Assembly (NCBI RefSeq): GCF_032854445.1
Contig: NC_088300.1
Span: 32,531,608 to 32,595,607 of the forward strand
DNA length: 64,000 bases
Direction: 5' to 3'
From: Liolophura sinensis
Lineage: Eukaryota > Mollusca > Polyplacophora > Chitonida > Chitonidae
In this document: positions 1 to 13,081 of the stretch, in pieces
Layout: every line of letters starts with the position of its first letter
Position numbering within the stretch: the first letter of the stretch is position 1
Notes under the pieces: generated by a model
Database searches by the model: none
Seen by the model: only the letters and a program-made list of their open reading frames with translations
What the model was told of the DNA's origin: nothing
Position numbers and translations under genes: made by a program

Positions 1-1744
1 TCAACGACGGTTAGACCGCACTACGAGCCACCAGACCATCCTCAACAGCATATTGTCACTAAGATCCCTATGAGAGCTACCACACAAGTCGCTGGTTCAA
101 TGCCAGTGCTAGACAAGGAATTTTGAAGATTCCCCAGCTTCGACTGTAGCCAGGATGGCACACATTAAGCAGTAGACAGTGCTCTCTTGACCGGTCTTTC
201 ATCACGTTTGCTGGAGACGCTGCAGATCCTTCTTGTGATCATGGCTTTAACATTTGTGCCATTTATTGTTTAATCTATTTATCTGATGGGTATTTTACGC
301 CGTACTCAAAAATATTTCACTTACATGACAACGGAATCTGCCGTTTAGTTTCACGGTCCTAATGGTATGTATAACAATTATATTAAAATAAATGCAATCC
401 ATAGTATAGAAAAATTGTTTAAAACTGAATCTTAATGCAAAACACAACGAACAATAATGTAGAGTGTAAACGCCATTTTAAAAGAACACTAAATTTATAG
501 ATTTTGCTTCAAATTGAAGCAACTTCAGAGATGTTAACAAGCTTTTCAGTATGCACAATATGTGCTGTTTTTCAACCTAGTGACAAACCCCTAGGAAAAG
601 TTAGTCCATTTCCTCCTATAACTGACACATGATGGCAATACAAATTTAAGAGACATCATGTCATATGTAATGGTATCAATATTATATTTATAACTCTATA
701 CAGTTTGAGTTATTCTACTCTCCGTACTGAACATGAATGATTCTACCTGCAACATCCGTCTGTATTATATAAGCCTATAAACTCATGTTGTTTAGGCCAA
801 TGCTGAAGATTATTATTATTATTATTATTATTACACAATATTGATAGCAGCAGTGTTCTTGTCTTAACATTTACTGTGTATATAGTCCACAGCAATAACA
901 ACAACAACAGTGATCAAAGCAGGACAACACATAGAAAAATATTGTATTTTAACAGCCGTGCAGTCAAATTTTACTTTTGCTGACAAATTCACAGCGACAC
1001 ATGTTTCACCATTGATCACGATGGTCCGGGTACAAAACTCAAGCATTTCACTTATGATTTAAATCAATACCTACATACCTATATTTGTAAGGTCACACAG
1101 CTAACATTATCATGTAAGTATATACTAGCAAGTGCCCAGGAGGAAGTAGTTCAGGAATTGACATCAAAGGGTATCATATGTGGGCAGTCTATTAAAAATG
1201 CGATAATGAACTAAAACTGAGAAAACTGCAGAAAATATCTATCAACTATGGTGCCACTGAACAGTAAGAAAACCTAGCTACATATACACGTGAAAGCAGG
1301 TAGGTGACTGACCAGGGTATAACTGGTGAGCCTTTTGATATTTCTTGTATTAAAACATCTAAACATCTACATTTAATGTCCCTTTTAAAAGAAGACAGAT
1401 TTGTTTTCTGAAATACATTTTCTACATGTGGAGTATTATTTACAAAGAGGATTTAGATAGGGACAAAAATAAACTACATACTTCTCTATACAATATGGCT
1501 GTAGAGAAGCATTTGCTCTAATATCCCCTTCCCCCAAAATTACTCCTTTATTAACACCCCCTCCCCCCTCCCCCCATGACATCTTAATGAAGAAAAATAC
1601 TAATCAAAAATCTAACTTCTGGTAGGGTCACTTGTTTGTGTCTGATAGAATATCATCCTACTATCAAATCAAACGTCAAAGCCCTGTAAGACAAATAAAA
1701 CATGCAACATGGGCATTATCTATCAAAATGAACTGAAAACTCAC
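1..1744. other. Spectrin intronic DNA, no gene recognised
   Basis: AT-rich sequence. The first ~270 bases have a different composition and may be the end of a dispersed repeat, which I could not identify. A SINE-A 3' fragment lies at about 284-335 and an (ATT)n microsatellite at about 810-833. No calponin-homology coding segment that would be the next spectrin exon was recognised. Confidence 0.5.
284..335 (-). repeat. SINE-A 3' end fragment
   Basis: It matches the family's 3' tail in reverse (ttttacgccgtactcaa, then atttcactta) but breaks off after about 50 bases, so only the last part of the element is present. Confidence 0.65.
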
Positions 1745-1855
1745 CTTTTCCAGAAATGAATTGGCCCATTTTGTGAAGGTCTTTTTCTGAATAAACACCC
1801 GCTCATCCTGCAAGGCCTTGATTCGTCCCTTCTCAAAATTCTGTACAGTTTCCAT
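1745..1855 (-). CDS. SPTBN5: First coding exon of a beta-heavy spectrin (partial gene)
   Basis: The exon encodes 37 residues: [18 protein letters not shown], then a segment with QKKTFTKW, ending [15 protein letters not shown] block marks the start of the first calponin-homology (actin-binding) domain in spectrins, dystrophins and plakins. The preceding [10 protein letters not shown] and the NSFLEK ending fit beta-heavy spectrin (fly karst, vertebrate SPTBN5) best. That family crosslinks actin on the apical membrane skeleton of epithelia. The exon ends at 1745 with donor gtgagt (phase 0). A pyrimidine-rich acceptor lies at 1889-1890, so 33 nt of 5' UTR share the exon. An in-frame TAA nine codons before the ATG fixes the start, and the start context (accATGG) is strong. 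All later exons lie beyond the left edge; none was recognised in 1-1744. A plakin is the main alternative but fits less well. Confidence 0.72.
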
Positions 1856-2249
1856 GGTTAGACTTTTTCCGCTCGCACTACATTAAGCCTGGAATGAAAA
1901 CAAACAGGTAATTTTAATCTCACAGTTTCCAACAGTTACCTGGCAACATTTCACACCACAATGATCAAGCAACATTTCTAAAGATGACAAAATCTTACAC
2001 CTGTTGAAATAACAAGAAGAGATGGTAAACATAAAAGTGCTAAACAGTATACCGGAAGAAACCAAAAGTAAAAAATTAAAACAACATGCAACCATGTATG
2101 TACATAACCCTCGTCAGACGTGAACTGTTTTACAAACATATCGTTAAGGTATTATTACCTTGTAAAATGATTTACTTATTTCAATGATGTTGAACGCCAT
2201 AGCCATGACTTCTTTGTTGTATGATTAGCTGTCTCAGCTTCATAATTAC

Positions 2250-2501
2250 GGGGGCCTCCGTGGCTCAGTCGGTTAGCGCGCTAGCGCAGTGTAATGACCC
2301 AGGAGCCTCTCACCAATGCGGTCGCTCTGAGTTCAAGTCCAGCTCATGCTGGCTTCCTCTCCGGCCATAAGTGGGAAGGTCTGCCAGCATCCTGCGGATG
2401 GTCGTGGGTTTACCCCGGGCTCTGCCCGGTTTCAACCCACCATAATGCTGGCCGCCGTCGTATAAGTGAAATATTCTTGAGTACGGCGTAAAACACCAAT
2501 C

Positions 2502-2528
<27 letters not shown>
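2250..2528 (+). repeat. SINE-A, full-length, tRNA-derived, with target-site duplication
   Basis: The element starts with a tRNA-like head: an A-box-like tggctcagtcggttagcgc and a B-box-like gagttcaagtcc. It continues through a conserved body and the tail taagtgaaatattcttgag...gtaaaacaccaatc to a long poly-A. It is flanked by the direct repeat tcataattac (2240-2249 and 2529-2538), which marks retrotransposition by target-primed reverse transcription. The complete head, long poly-A and perfect duplication suggest a young insertion. It is the best reference copy of the family in this window. Confidence 0.9.
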
Positions 2529-2533
<5 letters not shown>

Positions 2534-3204
2534 ATTACACTAATCAAACCGGATGGAGGCTGGGGGAAATCCATGACACAAGCAATGGACACATCACTGA
2601 CTTAAAGCTACATCTGAACATGAAGCAACTGGATTTGAAAATGCACAATTTTACTGGATAATGGTTAGGCCACAACAACTTAAACTGTTCGTTTATGGGT
2701 AGAATAAATCTCTTCCCAATGTCTGAGGAGCGCATAAAAATAAAAATAATCACCTAATTTATGGCACTGTAATTTTCCTGTTGTTGACATATTTACATGA
2801 TCGAAAAACAGGAAAACCATAAAACTATCAAGACTGTACAAAATAAAAACGTGGATTTCCATTTTTATTTCACTCTTCAATTTTTTAGTGTCAGCTCGCT
2901 GGTAAAACCAAAAAAATACCACATCCTTAATGAACTTTCAATACAAGGCACACCAGCCTCGGCCGTGTAGGTCATAGGAGTGGTTTCAACTACCACAGTT
3001 TATGATATATAAACCGAAAACCTGCAATATGATTAACAAATCGAACGAAGTAACAGATACCCGGGTTGGAGAAGAATCATGAGCAATGAAGTGTAGCTGT
3101 AACAAACACAAGATGGACGATACACTGACAGTAATATGCAAAATTATCCTGTAAACTTTACAAACCAAAAACAGAACAATGTTAGCCAAAAACCAGGAAC
3201 ATAC

Positions 3205-3262
3205 ATGTGTATGTGTGTGTGTATGTGTGTATGTATGTATGTATATCTATATCTATATATAT
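3205..3262. repeat. TG/TA-type microsatellite
   Basis: Imperfect gtgtatgt and tatatctatat runs. Confidence 0.85.
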
Positions 3263-3364
3263 ATACATAGACTGATCCTTGTCTGCCTGAAACAATTCAT
3301 ATGGGCATAATCACGCATGAAATGTTAGGTGATATGCCTGCATCCATACCTAAAGTATGTATAT

Positions 3365-3560
3365 TTATTTAATATTTGATTGGAATTTTACACCATACTC
3401 CAGAGTATTTCATGTAACCGATGGTGGCCAGCATTATGGCGAGAGGAAACCCAGGGGCTAACCCATAAGCTGGAGCTGCAGCAATCATATTGGTGAGAGG
3501 CAGTCCTGGGTCACTGCACTGCATTAGCAAGTTAACCACAAGGTCACCGAGTCCCCCCGA
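3365..3560 (-). repeat. Diverged, internally deleted SINE-A
   Basis: Reverse-oriented tail (tttgattggaattttacacc, then atactccagagtatttcat), the ggtggccagcattatgg block, and the head-side ggcagtcctgggtcactg are all recognisable. The middle of the family consensus is missing and substitutions are frequent, so this is an old copy. Confidence 0.7.
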
Positions 3561-6500
3561 AAGCATATATAATCAAGCATATTAAAGGTACACATAGCAA
3601 TCAGTACCGGTACTTTAAATTCCACAAAAACTACAAAAACCATAAAACTACAAGCTGAATTTTGCCACTTGTATGATGAACTTGGATGGAAGCTACTGAA
3701 ATCATATCAGGAGCTTTAATTATGGAAGATACAAAAAGACCATTAGAATTAATAACAACAGGTAAACAAACGAGTAATCAATACAGGTAGACTGCAAGGT
3801 GTGATCAATTGCTTTGCACTACCAGATAATCCCATTAGTGTTGTCCTGGAATCACAAGAGATCAATACCCTGTATGTATATAACCTAAAAATTCCCACAC
3901 AAGAAAAAATCTGTTTTTGAAGGCAAATGAAACACAAAATATTACTTTTGGTGCTGAAATTTAATTTAAATTTGAAATTTTAATTTAAATTTTACCAACA
4001 GCTCTCTGAGTCAGTTGAAATGAGTAATTCAGTCATGAACGGAATTTTAAATCTAATATGGTATTCCAAACAACCTGCCACCAATCCTGAAGGGCAGAAG
4101 TCACCAAAATGCACACTGCTTTCGCCATGAAAATCTGTCCAACTATAAATTATCTTTCATTGTCATTTGATACATCCAAATAATGCATAATTTGGAAAGA
4201 TTATGTCTACAATTGTTATGGTAAATCACTTTTGATAAGTCTGATGATGAATTATTAGACCATCTGAGCCATACTGATAATGACTGTATAATAACTCATT
4301 GATTTCTACCTATTAACCATCCTACACTATCATGATAAACCCTTAAGCCATTAAGTCCAGGGAACAGGAATCTAACCTTACACACAAGTTATGCAACATG
4401 TACTGTTTACTTTTGACAGTCTCAAAATGATAAAAGACTATCTTAATTTGATTCCAGCATTATACAAGAAGTTCTAACACTTAGCATGCCAATGTCCAGT
4501 GATCATTTAACCGAACGAACATTAAAATTTACACACCAACACCTTTAAGCCAGAAGACAGATTTACACAGATACATCACAAGGTTTTGAGACCAAAGCGA
4601 ATGCCTCTCCTTCTCAGTAAATCCATCACAATGTAACAATCAATCAGAATATCACACTATGGACTGAAAGATCAATATTAATATTTTTTCAACAGTGCCA
4701 CAATTTAGAGTTTTCAAAAGGAGGTTTTATGTTGAAAGGAAAATGGCAGTCACTATATGATTGACGAGGCTGTAGCAAACAAACTGCCTGCATGACAACA
4801 GAGTTAAACCCATCTGTTCACCACAGGGTCCATTCTCTCAATCAGAAGAACTCCCAAGTTTGTAACAAAATTTGATTAAATCTGGCTCAATACTTCACCA
4901 GATATGCTGTGACAAGCAGTGCCTAACAAAATAGTTAAAACACAGATCAAATGTAAAAATGGACACACACACACACATGTACCAAAATCTAACAGTTATT
5001 AAAAATTGTCCCAAAACATAGGTATTCAAATTCAACGGACATGAAGAAATAGAGAACATACATGCATTAATGTGTACAACAGATTCAAACTTAAACTTGA
5101 ACATGCAACCTGTCAGTGACAGGTGTAATGTAACAAACTTAATTACCCCTTACTTAATTACCCTAGCTTAGTTACGACATGAACACTCCAACTGTTTTCA
5201 AGGAAACTACGTAATAAGAATGGCTATAAACATACAGCTAATGTAGTCTTCGGCTTGACCACTATGCAATTAGTGTAGTCTGAGAGGTCACACTAGAAAT
5301 CTGCATGCAAAATGAAACTTAATATCAGCAGTTTTATTATGTCACAGTGCTCCAGACGGTGACAGGTTTCTTTACATTACTTAGTCTAGAAATGATCCAG
5401 TGCCATTTGGCATGGAGGAGAGAAAAAAAATAAAGAAAAACAGTTAGACAATTAACTTAGAATAAGTATAATTTAAATTTTAAAACCAAATTTTAAAAAT
5501 GTGTAGGAGGTTTGCAATTTTAGGCTATAATGCCTGTAAAGGCTGTGAAACTGGAAACATATCCAGCCAACAGGCAACGCTAAATTCTGTGCATCAAAAG
5601 ATAATTTGATCAGCGTACAATTTAGAATTAGACAATGTACTCAAACTATACTGCGCTTATTAAAACTAATACAAAGTGTAAAAAATGAATGTTACAGGAC
5701 ACAAAATATATCATTTTCTCCCATGAAAACCATCACTGTGACCATTCAAAGTATATAAGAATCAGAGTTAAAGTTTCTAAAAAGTAATGTTTGTGTGATG
5801 TTTTAACAAAGGTTGGCTCCCCTGCCTTTATTTATTTATTTTTTTTTTTAACCACTGAACACGCACATGACACACTTCTTACACAACTAAAAACATGCAG
5901 TATTACAAAAGACAGGTTTCTTCAGACCTATGTGCCATGCGTCTCACACAGGCTCAGGTACACTAGAATGCAGTGATGATTTGTTGTAAGTAGGTCATGA
6001 AAAAGAAACTTTGCTCTGAAAACACACCTGGACAAAAAAATAGTGACAGGACCTGTAAAAAGTTGCTGTGTAATATATGGGTGCAAAGACGCATTTTAGC
6101 ACAAAGTCTCAACAGGTACCCTAATTCTTCTAATTTTTGGGACACTTGGTCAGCCCTTTTTAGTCAATTTATATGTAACTGAAAGAGGAATATTTAGTTT
6201 CTCTTTTCTCACATGGTTAGTCCATCTAATGAACAACACATTTATATCTTTACTTTCCAAAGAAAAAAAAAACTGCAAGAAAAACATATTTGTTTGCTTT
6301 CAGAGCTACTAACATCTGTCCTAAAAATTGGAACTAGATACATCGAAATTTACCTTAGAGAATCAGCTTTGAAACAGATTTGTTGAAACAGTGAAGAGTA
6401 ACTCCGGTTCCAGACACAAAAAGTATGAAGGCTTAAACATCATATAAATCAGAAATATATTTTTAGAAAATAAATCTGTAGGAGCAATAAACTTAGGTCT

Positions 6501-8019
6501 CCACATAAATTTGACATAAACTGGATATTTCAACCACCTTGACCCAGAATTAAAATACCTTTGGGTGTCAACGACAAAAAAAAAAAAATAAATAAACTGG
6601 TAGACCACTAGGCTGTGTAAATTAGAGAAAGAGCAGCCATATAGAGTTATGAATAAAAGGACTTGCAGATTTTCATGTGCATATAGTCGCTGGACTGAAT
6701 ACCGTGGTTATCATGTCTAGATATTAATCAGTCGTGATAAGTCAACATGTAGGGTTGGTTATTCATTTCACGCATCTGTTGATATTTTGCGAGGTAAGTA
6801 TGTAGATTATTAGCATTTCCATACTGTAATGACAGCGGCGTGCAGTCATGCATACATCAAATGTGTAAACTTCAAACAACTGCTCTAATGAGTCTTCATA
6901 ACATGGTCGCCACAGAAAATACAAAAAATGAAAGGAAGATGTGAAGGGAAAAAAAAAGTAGGTGTTTAAATCTTCATTAACACTAAACATATCCTCTATA
7001 TGATATAGTTTAATAACATTCATGTATATAAGACTTTATTGGAGTCCTGAAAATATAAAGAATTTATCCCTATAAAAAAACTCCTCTTTAGCTGGCGTAT
7101 CAATCAAATACCGGCCTTCTGTAAGACTATACTGTACACTTCCTGGTAGAATTTTTGGCTTTGTGAAAGTACATTTTGCTCTTGCATGTAAAGAATCAAA
7201 GAATTAGTAATAAATTGAACTGCAGGACTGTCATAAAGTGACAGAGCACTGACTGCCAATATATCTAGAATATACATACGTATGCATACACCTTGGCATT
7301 GGATCCAATACACGCTGTACATTTACCATGTGTGCATGCACGGGTACATAACGGTAGGCAATATAGCTCAGGTAGAGATAATCAACAGGCTGTAACACCT
7401 GGTACAATAGCTAATGAAACTGTGAGTGGCTTTTAATTAACGCGACCGTGAGAATTACAAAGACTGGCACGTCCTGAACAAGTTTTAAATGCATAAACAA
7501 TTGGCTTTATAAATAAAAATGTATATCTAAATATTCCTGTAAACCATTTTGCCAAATTCTAACTTACACTGTTTAAATACAAGATTAATTACTAAGGGTT
7601 TTTTTTTTTTTTTTTTGGCTAAGATCTGTCAACTTTTCATTCAAATATAGAGTGACTGGATCGTATCTTGACTACTCCAACACTTCTTTCAATTTACTAT
7701 ACACACATTTGCTTGAAATATTGTCAAACAAACAGCAAAAACTCCAGAAACATTACACAAATTAGTTTTTCCATGGGAAATTTTTCCCTGTGTTAACACT
7801 CACACGGTTTACAGGTCAATGACAATTCCCCTAATAATAAGGATGACGTAAGATTAATTGGCTTCCAAATTAACACACGCCCTCGTCAATATTATGGGGC
7901 CACGTGATGAGCATATGTTCCACATCAAACAACCTTAAACGTCCAGTAAAGTTTTACACGCGTAAACTTTGCCACTGATGCATTTGAAGGAGTGGGGTGA
8001 GGGTGGATAGGCTTGACAT

Positions 8020-8272
8020 GCCATTTATTTATTTGATTAAAGTTTTACCCAGTAAAATACTCTGGATTATTTCACTTATATAATAGACATCAGTATCATG
8101 GTGGGAGGAAATTGGGGGCCTACAACCATTCGCACGGTGCTCACAGACATTCCCACGTACAACTGGAGTGCAAGCCAGCATGAGCTGGACTTGAACTCAC
8201 AAAAATCGCACTGATGAGAGGCTCCTAGGTCCTTGTGAAGCACGGGGCATGAAAACCTTTAGGCCATGGAAG
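8020..8272 (-). repeat. Diverged SINE-A, near full length
   Basis: It runs from the tail (tttatttatttgattaaagt) through the gccagcatgagctggacttg block to the head region near aggccatgga. All family landmarks are in order, with many substitutions. Confidence 0.78.
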
Positions 8273-8460
8273 TCTATGTCATACATTAAATACTATTACA
8301 GGCAAGTGTCAGTAGCACTAAATCCAAACCTGTTGGTTTAAACAAGTTAATGTCTACCAGACAGGAATTATTTAATGCGCAGGGTTTCAGTGTATACTTG
8401 AAAGACCAATTAACCTACATGAACGCACCTGCTTTTTCCTCTCAGGTAAATCTTTGGTGT

Positions 8461-9227
8461 AGTCTCATTTCGCCTACTTCTTTTGTTTGAAATTAGAAAT
8501 TGGAGGTAGGCGAAATGATAATCCCCAAGGTGTGAAGATAACCATTTAATGGGATTAAAACTCCAGGGTGTAATCCGATTAAACCTCAGGGACCGTGTGG
8601 ACAAAAGAATGACCCAAAGATGGACGCATAGATCATAGTAAAAAACATATTGTTAGGAATGTAATACATAAGAGTGGTAAATAGATAAGTGATAAATGAT
8701 GACAGTTAAAAATTACAAGTGTAGCAAGAACGATGCTTTGTCGGCAAATTCCACCAATGTCAGTTGTTCTCCCTGCAACTGTTCTTTCAATCTTTGTAAC
8801 TTCTCGTCCAGAGTCCGATATTTCCTCCTCTTTGAAGGGAAACGTCCACCAGCTTGTAGCTGAGAGATTTTCAAATCTGTTAACGTCTGTTCTCTCTGGA
8901 TGATGCGGATGAATTCAAAAAGGTTTGGATGTGATTTACCAGCGACTGAATGACATGATGTTACTTAATGATTGTCTCGACGTCTGCGATCGTATTTATT
9001 GTGATAAGTGAGTAAAGTTCTGCCAGTGTCACTCTGATGCAAACGGTATTCACCATCAAGACTTCAGTGAGCATTGCGCTTCTACTAAGTTCACTCAGCC
9101 GATGAGTGAGAGACGCTCAGTAGGAACCCATTAGGGGGCGTGCCCCCAACCATCTACAGGATGCCTGTCCGAAAAATCTGAAGTAGGCGAAATGAGACTC
9201 ATAAAGGTGTGAAAGTAGGCGAAATGA
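8461..9227 (-). mobile_element. Decayed MULE-type DNA transposon with inverted ends and a transposase fragment
   Basis: Perfect 19-bp inverted repeats, agtctcatttcgcctactt (8461-8479) and its reverse complement (9181-9199), bound a 739-bp interval. Further copies of the core gtaggcgaaatga lie at about 8506-8518 and 9214-9226, so the ends carry repeated sub-terminal motifs. Inside, the minus strand reads an open segment of about 75 codons that ends in a stop near 8720 (next entry). The element is far too short to be autonomous. It looks like an internally deleted copy that kept the 3' end of its gene. I saw no target duplication, and the exact outer limits are uncertain. Confidence 0.6.
8718..8946 (-). 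pseudogene. C-terminal remnant of a MULE/FLYWCH-type transposase
   Basis: The minus strand encodes about 75 residues: GKSHPNLFEFIRIIQREQ, then QAGGRFPSKRRKYR, then a charged leucine-rich helix with LQRLKEQLQ and a stop after FLLHL. The pattern 'HPNL..F...L..EQ' followed by a basic KRRKYR patch is typical of the C-terminal tail of MULE-like transposases often linked to FLYWCH zinc fingers. The catalytic DDE region is absent, so no activity is expected. There is no start codon in this frame; the upstream part was lost. The family call rests on pattern memory, without a database comparison. Confidence 0.5.
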
Positions 9228-9232
9228 GGCTA

Positions 9233-12200
9233 AACCAAATCTTTACTGTACTATAGCATCACAGCATGTTGACATGGACACTCCACAGGGAAGTGTAGGG
9301 AAGAAAGTAACAATCAATATCCATTATTCATTTACACCTGTACATGTACTGCATGACCTCTCCTGGTCAACATCACAGGTATGGTTGAATATATTCCTAT
9401 CACAGCCTGAGAGGTATTTAAAAGAGGGTACATGTGAAGGAACTTTATAAAGGCAATAACCCATCAGGGCAAACTCATTCAGTCTTACACATGTCATACA
9501 TGATTTAAACCTGTATAAATGATCAGCTACAAAGTCTTATAACGAACCCACCTTAATTAACCACAGACAAACAATGAACCATTCCTCAGCCACCTTCACC
9601 TTATTTTGACCACCAGGGGTCTTGACAAACCCCTACGCACCTGTGTGCATACCTGAATACTAACAGGAACACAGGTACGTCTTTCAAAGCAAAACTGATA
9701 TGTGAGCACACGTGACCTAGTTCAGCTGGCCTGGACGGCCAGGTGGGTTGATGGGTGTCTTGAGTAGGTATATGTCATACAGGTAGTCCATAGCATCTCA
9801 CCTGAGAGATCGTTACTCTGGTTTTACCTGTAATTATTGGTCTCGCAGGCTATCTGCCTTCCCCATGGTGGTAATACTCCAGTGGTCCCTTACAAAGTAG
9901 GGGCTAGTATATCTGGCTAACAGCCGAATATGATTTCACAAATACACACACATAAAACTCGATGTCTGGTTATGAACCTGGCTGCATGGCCTGAGAATAA
10001 CACTGAGCCCAGACAGTTAACAAGAGCACAGGTGAGTGATTACCATAAACACTCAGGTAAATTGACCCATGCAGGTGAGTCATCTACGGCAAACCATTGT
10101 TAAAACCCCCACAAGGATTCACACTTAGACATGGTTATTTATAATATGTCCTTGAGAACTACAAGACTGTTCTTACTATGAAGTTAAGGTGACCGCTCTT
10201 AGACAGTTTAATGCCCTTAAGACAGTGACGGGTGAAGACTTGCAAACTCTCATGCAAATTTGTTTGCAATTACACATTCTCACTATAATTTAGTTCATTA
10301 ACAGTTTGCACTGAGTTGGTAAACAACATGAAATTTAATCAACCTTAACATCAAGTATTTTTCAGAGGTAACTGGTAAATCACGTAAGATCAATTAATAG
10401 CGTTGCTTTTAAATCATCACCCATTGTTTACATCTCTCCACCAATATTTACATCTTGACACGATACTGTTTATAAACACAATTAAGGCAGCCACAAACAA
10501 CACAATCCAAAACCCTGAGCAAGTTTCGTCAATTTTATTAACACGTGAAATAAATGTTTCTAATTACATATTACCACAGTAAGGCTAACAACCTGTAAAC
10601 ACTGGACAGTCTAAATGAGAAGAATCATGCCACTTCTAGCTTCTAAACTAAACATCAATTTCAAAGAAAAAGTCACCGACTTCTTTAAAAAATGACACTA
10701 CTTTTAAACAATAAAAACAACATGTACATGAAAGTAGAACAAAGTCTCTGATTGTCTATGCAAATGCACACATGGTGGTCTGTCCTGAACAATTTGTCAG
10801 GCTAGCAAATAATGTATTTGTTTTAAATGAGCTGGTCCTCAATTACTTCAACAGATGAATCATTTGGGGCTAGAATTTTATTTTTAAGGACTGTACTGTT
10901 AGGCAAGGTACAGAATTTGTACCTGCTTTATTTGAAATATCTACACCAGCAGCTGTGAAACTTAGTAATAATACATTTTTTTCTACTCCACTTCAGAGGT
11001 CAATATTAAAATATTTGATTGTCATTTTTTCTTTAATCATTAGACAATGGTTCTAAGCTAAGTTATTTCCCCCTAACTAGGGTAGCTATTAAAACATTTA
11101 GATGACCAAACAATCTTAAAACAGGTCTTTTATAATCCCATAAACGTTTTATGGTCACACGCATGAAGAGTAATGGTAAATTTTGACAGTAGTCTTACAA
11201 TAAATATTTATTCTAAAAGGAAATTAAACAGAGGTCAAACATTGCAAACGCGAATGTAATCAAACCTTCTGGTTAACAATTTGACATGTAAACAGAGAGA
11301 CCTCCCTAGGGGCAAAGTTTTAAGCAAACAGTGAAGGAGTGTGGTACTAATTGGAGAGAACTAACATTCCATTACAGACCACAATCTAAGACTTATCCCA
11401 CTGTACACAAAAGCTCGATTTAGAAAAGAGCCTTATACTTCTGCTTTCTGACAATTCACCAACTGTTTTAACAGTGCTCTTAAAACACCCTCATACCCCA
11501 CTCTACCTTTTATTAGCTTTTGGCTAATAAAACCAACTGATCTAAGTCTCCCTTTGCCTCGACTGTGTCAAGTTTATTTAGTCCTAGAGTTAAGGGTTGT
11601 CAAGACTGAAGAAGCCCTATCTTATCTTTGATACAAGCACTTCAGTATAAACTGACTAGGTATGTCTACTAAGGCATGTGTATCAGCATAAAACAAGTAT
11701 TTCAGTACACCCTCTGTAAAGTACATATTCCTTTAATAAGATGGGCACCCTTGAGCACCAACTTTTTCTCTGTTCATAGTGTGGAAACTGTAAAGTCAAA
11801 GTCCTGAAAATCAAAAGGCCAGCTGGGACAGATGAGTTGGAAATCAACTGGGCCTTCCTGAACTTTAAAGGCCATTTGAAATAGAAATAAACACGGTGCA
11901 AATAAAACTTAACATCGCAGGCTTTTGTGATACACAAGCAGTGTATCATTATATTCGTTAAAAGAATTACATGACTCATTATCAATGACATCAATGACAA
12001 GTTTTAATTAGTTCAGTGCTGCTTATAAAACCTCAGAAATTTCAACAAATCTGGACATAAGCAGCATGACAAAGGCAATGACCTGCAGCATTTTGACATG
12101 CTGACATGTGTAAGACTCTAATTTTTGTTTCTACACATTAATATTTTGCAGCAGTTCTCTTTTAGCTTATAGTATACATATAGATATACATGAATATCGC

Positions 12201-13081
12201 TAAGAGCAAGTCAGTCAACCATACGCTACACAAAAAGTCTGTTACATTTTTACTAATCCTTTTCAATGTGTTGTCTCAACCAGCGAAAAGTTCAGCTCCA
12301 AAAAACCCCCCACAAGGCTACACTAGTTGGTCTTATCAACATTCACGTGCCAAAGCTTATGTAAGACACAGGATTAACCTCTTTAAGTACGTTCAGGTTA
12401 GGGTATTACGATGAACATCTTAGGACTCTGAATTCCGGTATTCCAGTGAGTGTAGGCTGTAACAATGTTATATTTACCATGTATGGCTGACTGTTGGAGA
12501 AAGCACGACCCCCTTACAACAATTCATTATAGTACATGCAGGATAAACAGTGTCCAACAAATCCTGCTTGAAGAAAGCTGAATATATATGAGCCAGGAGA
12601 ATAGTGAATCAGGTAGCCATGTCGAATACCTATCATTCCACAGCCAATTAATCAACAGGTGACAGTATTGGGTCAAAGGTATGAAATAACACCTGAGAGT
12701 CACTTTTCCCCCCACCCTCCCAGATCAGTTCAGGATAAAGACCAGCATATAATGTTACCAACTCCCTGCTTAACACTGGCCAGGTATATTCTTTAACTTT
12801 ACTTCTCTAAATATGATATACATGCTTTGGTCACACACAAAATTTTATTTACTAATCGAGGACTAGGGCATGCTTTATAAATGGAGAAAGACAGGTCCTG
12901 TGAAACTATATGAGCAGCATGATGCCCTCAATAGACAACAAATTGTTGATCAGGGAAATTTTGGATATTTGAACCCTCAAGGTATATGCATATTGTGGCA
13001 GTGTGACAAACAATGCCATCACATTTGTTGTTGATTATTGAAATACATAGGATCGATTGTCCCATTATGCTAAACTTATAT
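9233..13081. other. Inferred spectrin intron 1, no gene recognised
   Basis: AT-rich and mostly unique to the eye. A short hairpin (10-bp arms ttttattagc) lies near 11508-11532. The longest open frame (minus strand, 11683-12000) shows no family motif and no splice context, so I do not call it. Confidence 0.5.

Larger units (their letters stand above)
2539..8019. other. Inferred spectrin intron 1, left part
   Basis: Mostly AT-rich unique-looking DNA without a recognisable exon. It contains a diverged SINE-A relic (3365-3560) and a TG/TA microsatellite (about 3205-3262). The open frames here are short, start in arbitrary places and show no domain or motif. Confidence 0.55.

Noticed and set aside
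2250-2345. A tRNA gene (tggctcagtcggttagcgc with a B-box)
   Set aside because: It is the tRNA-derived promoter of a full-length SINE with a poly-A tail and target duplication.
11683-12000. A 105-codon minus-strand frame
   Set aside because: No recognisable domain, AT-rich composition like the flanks, and no splice signals that would make an exon.
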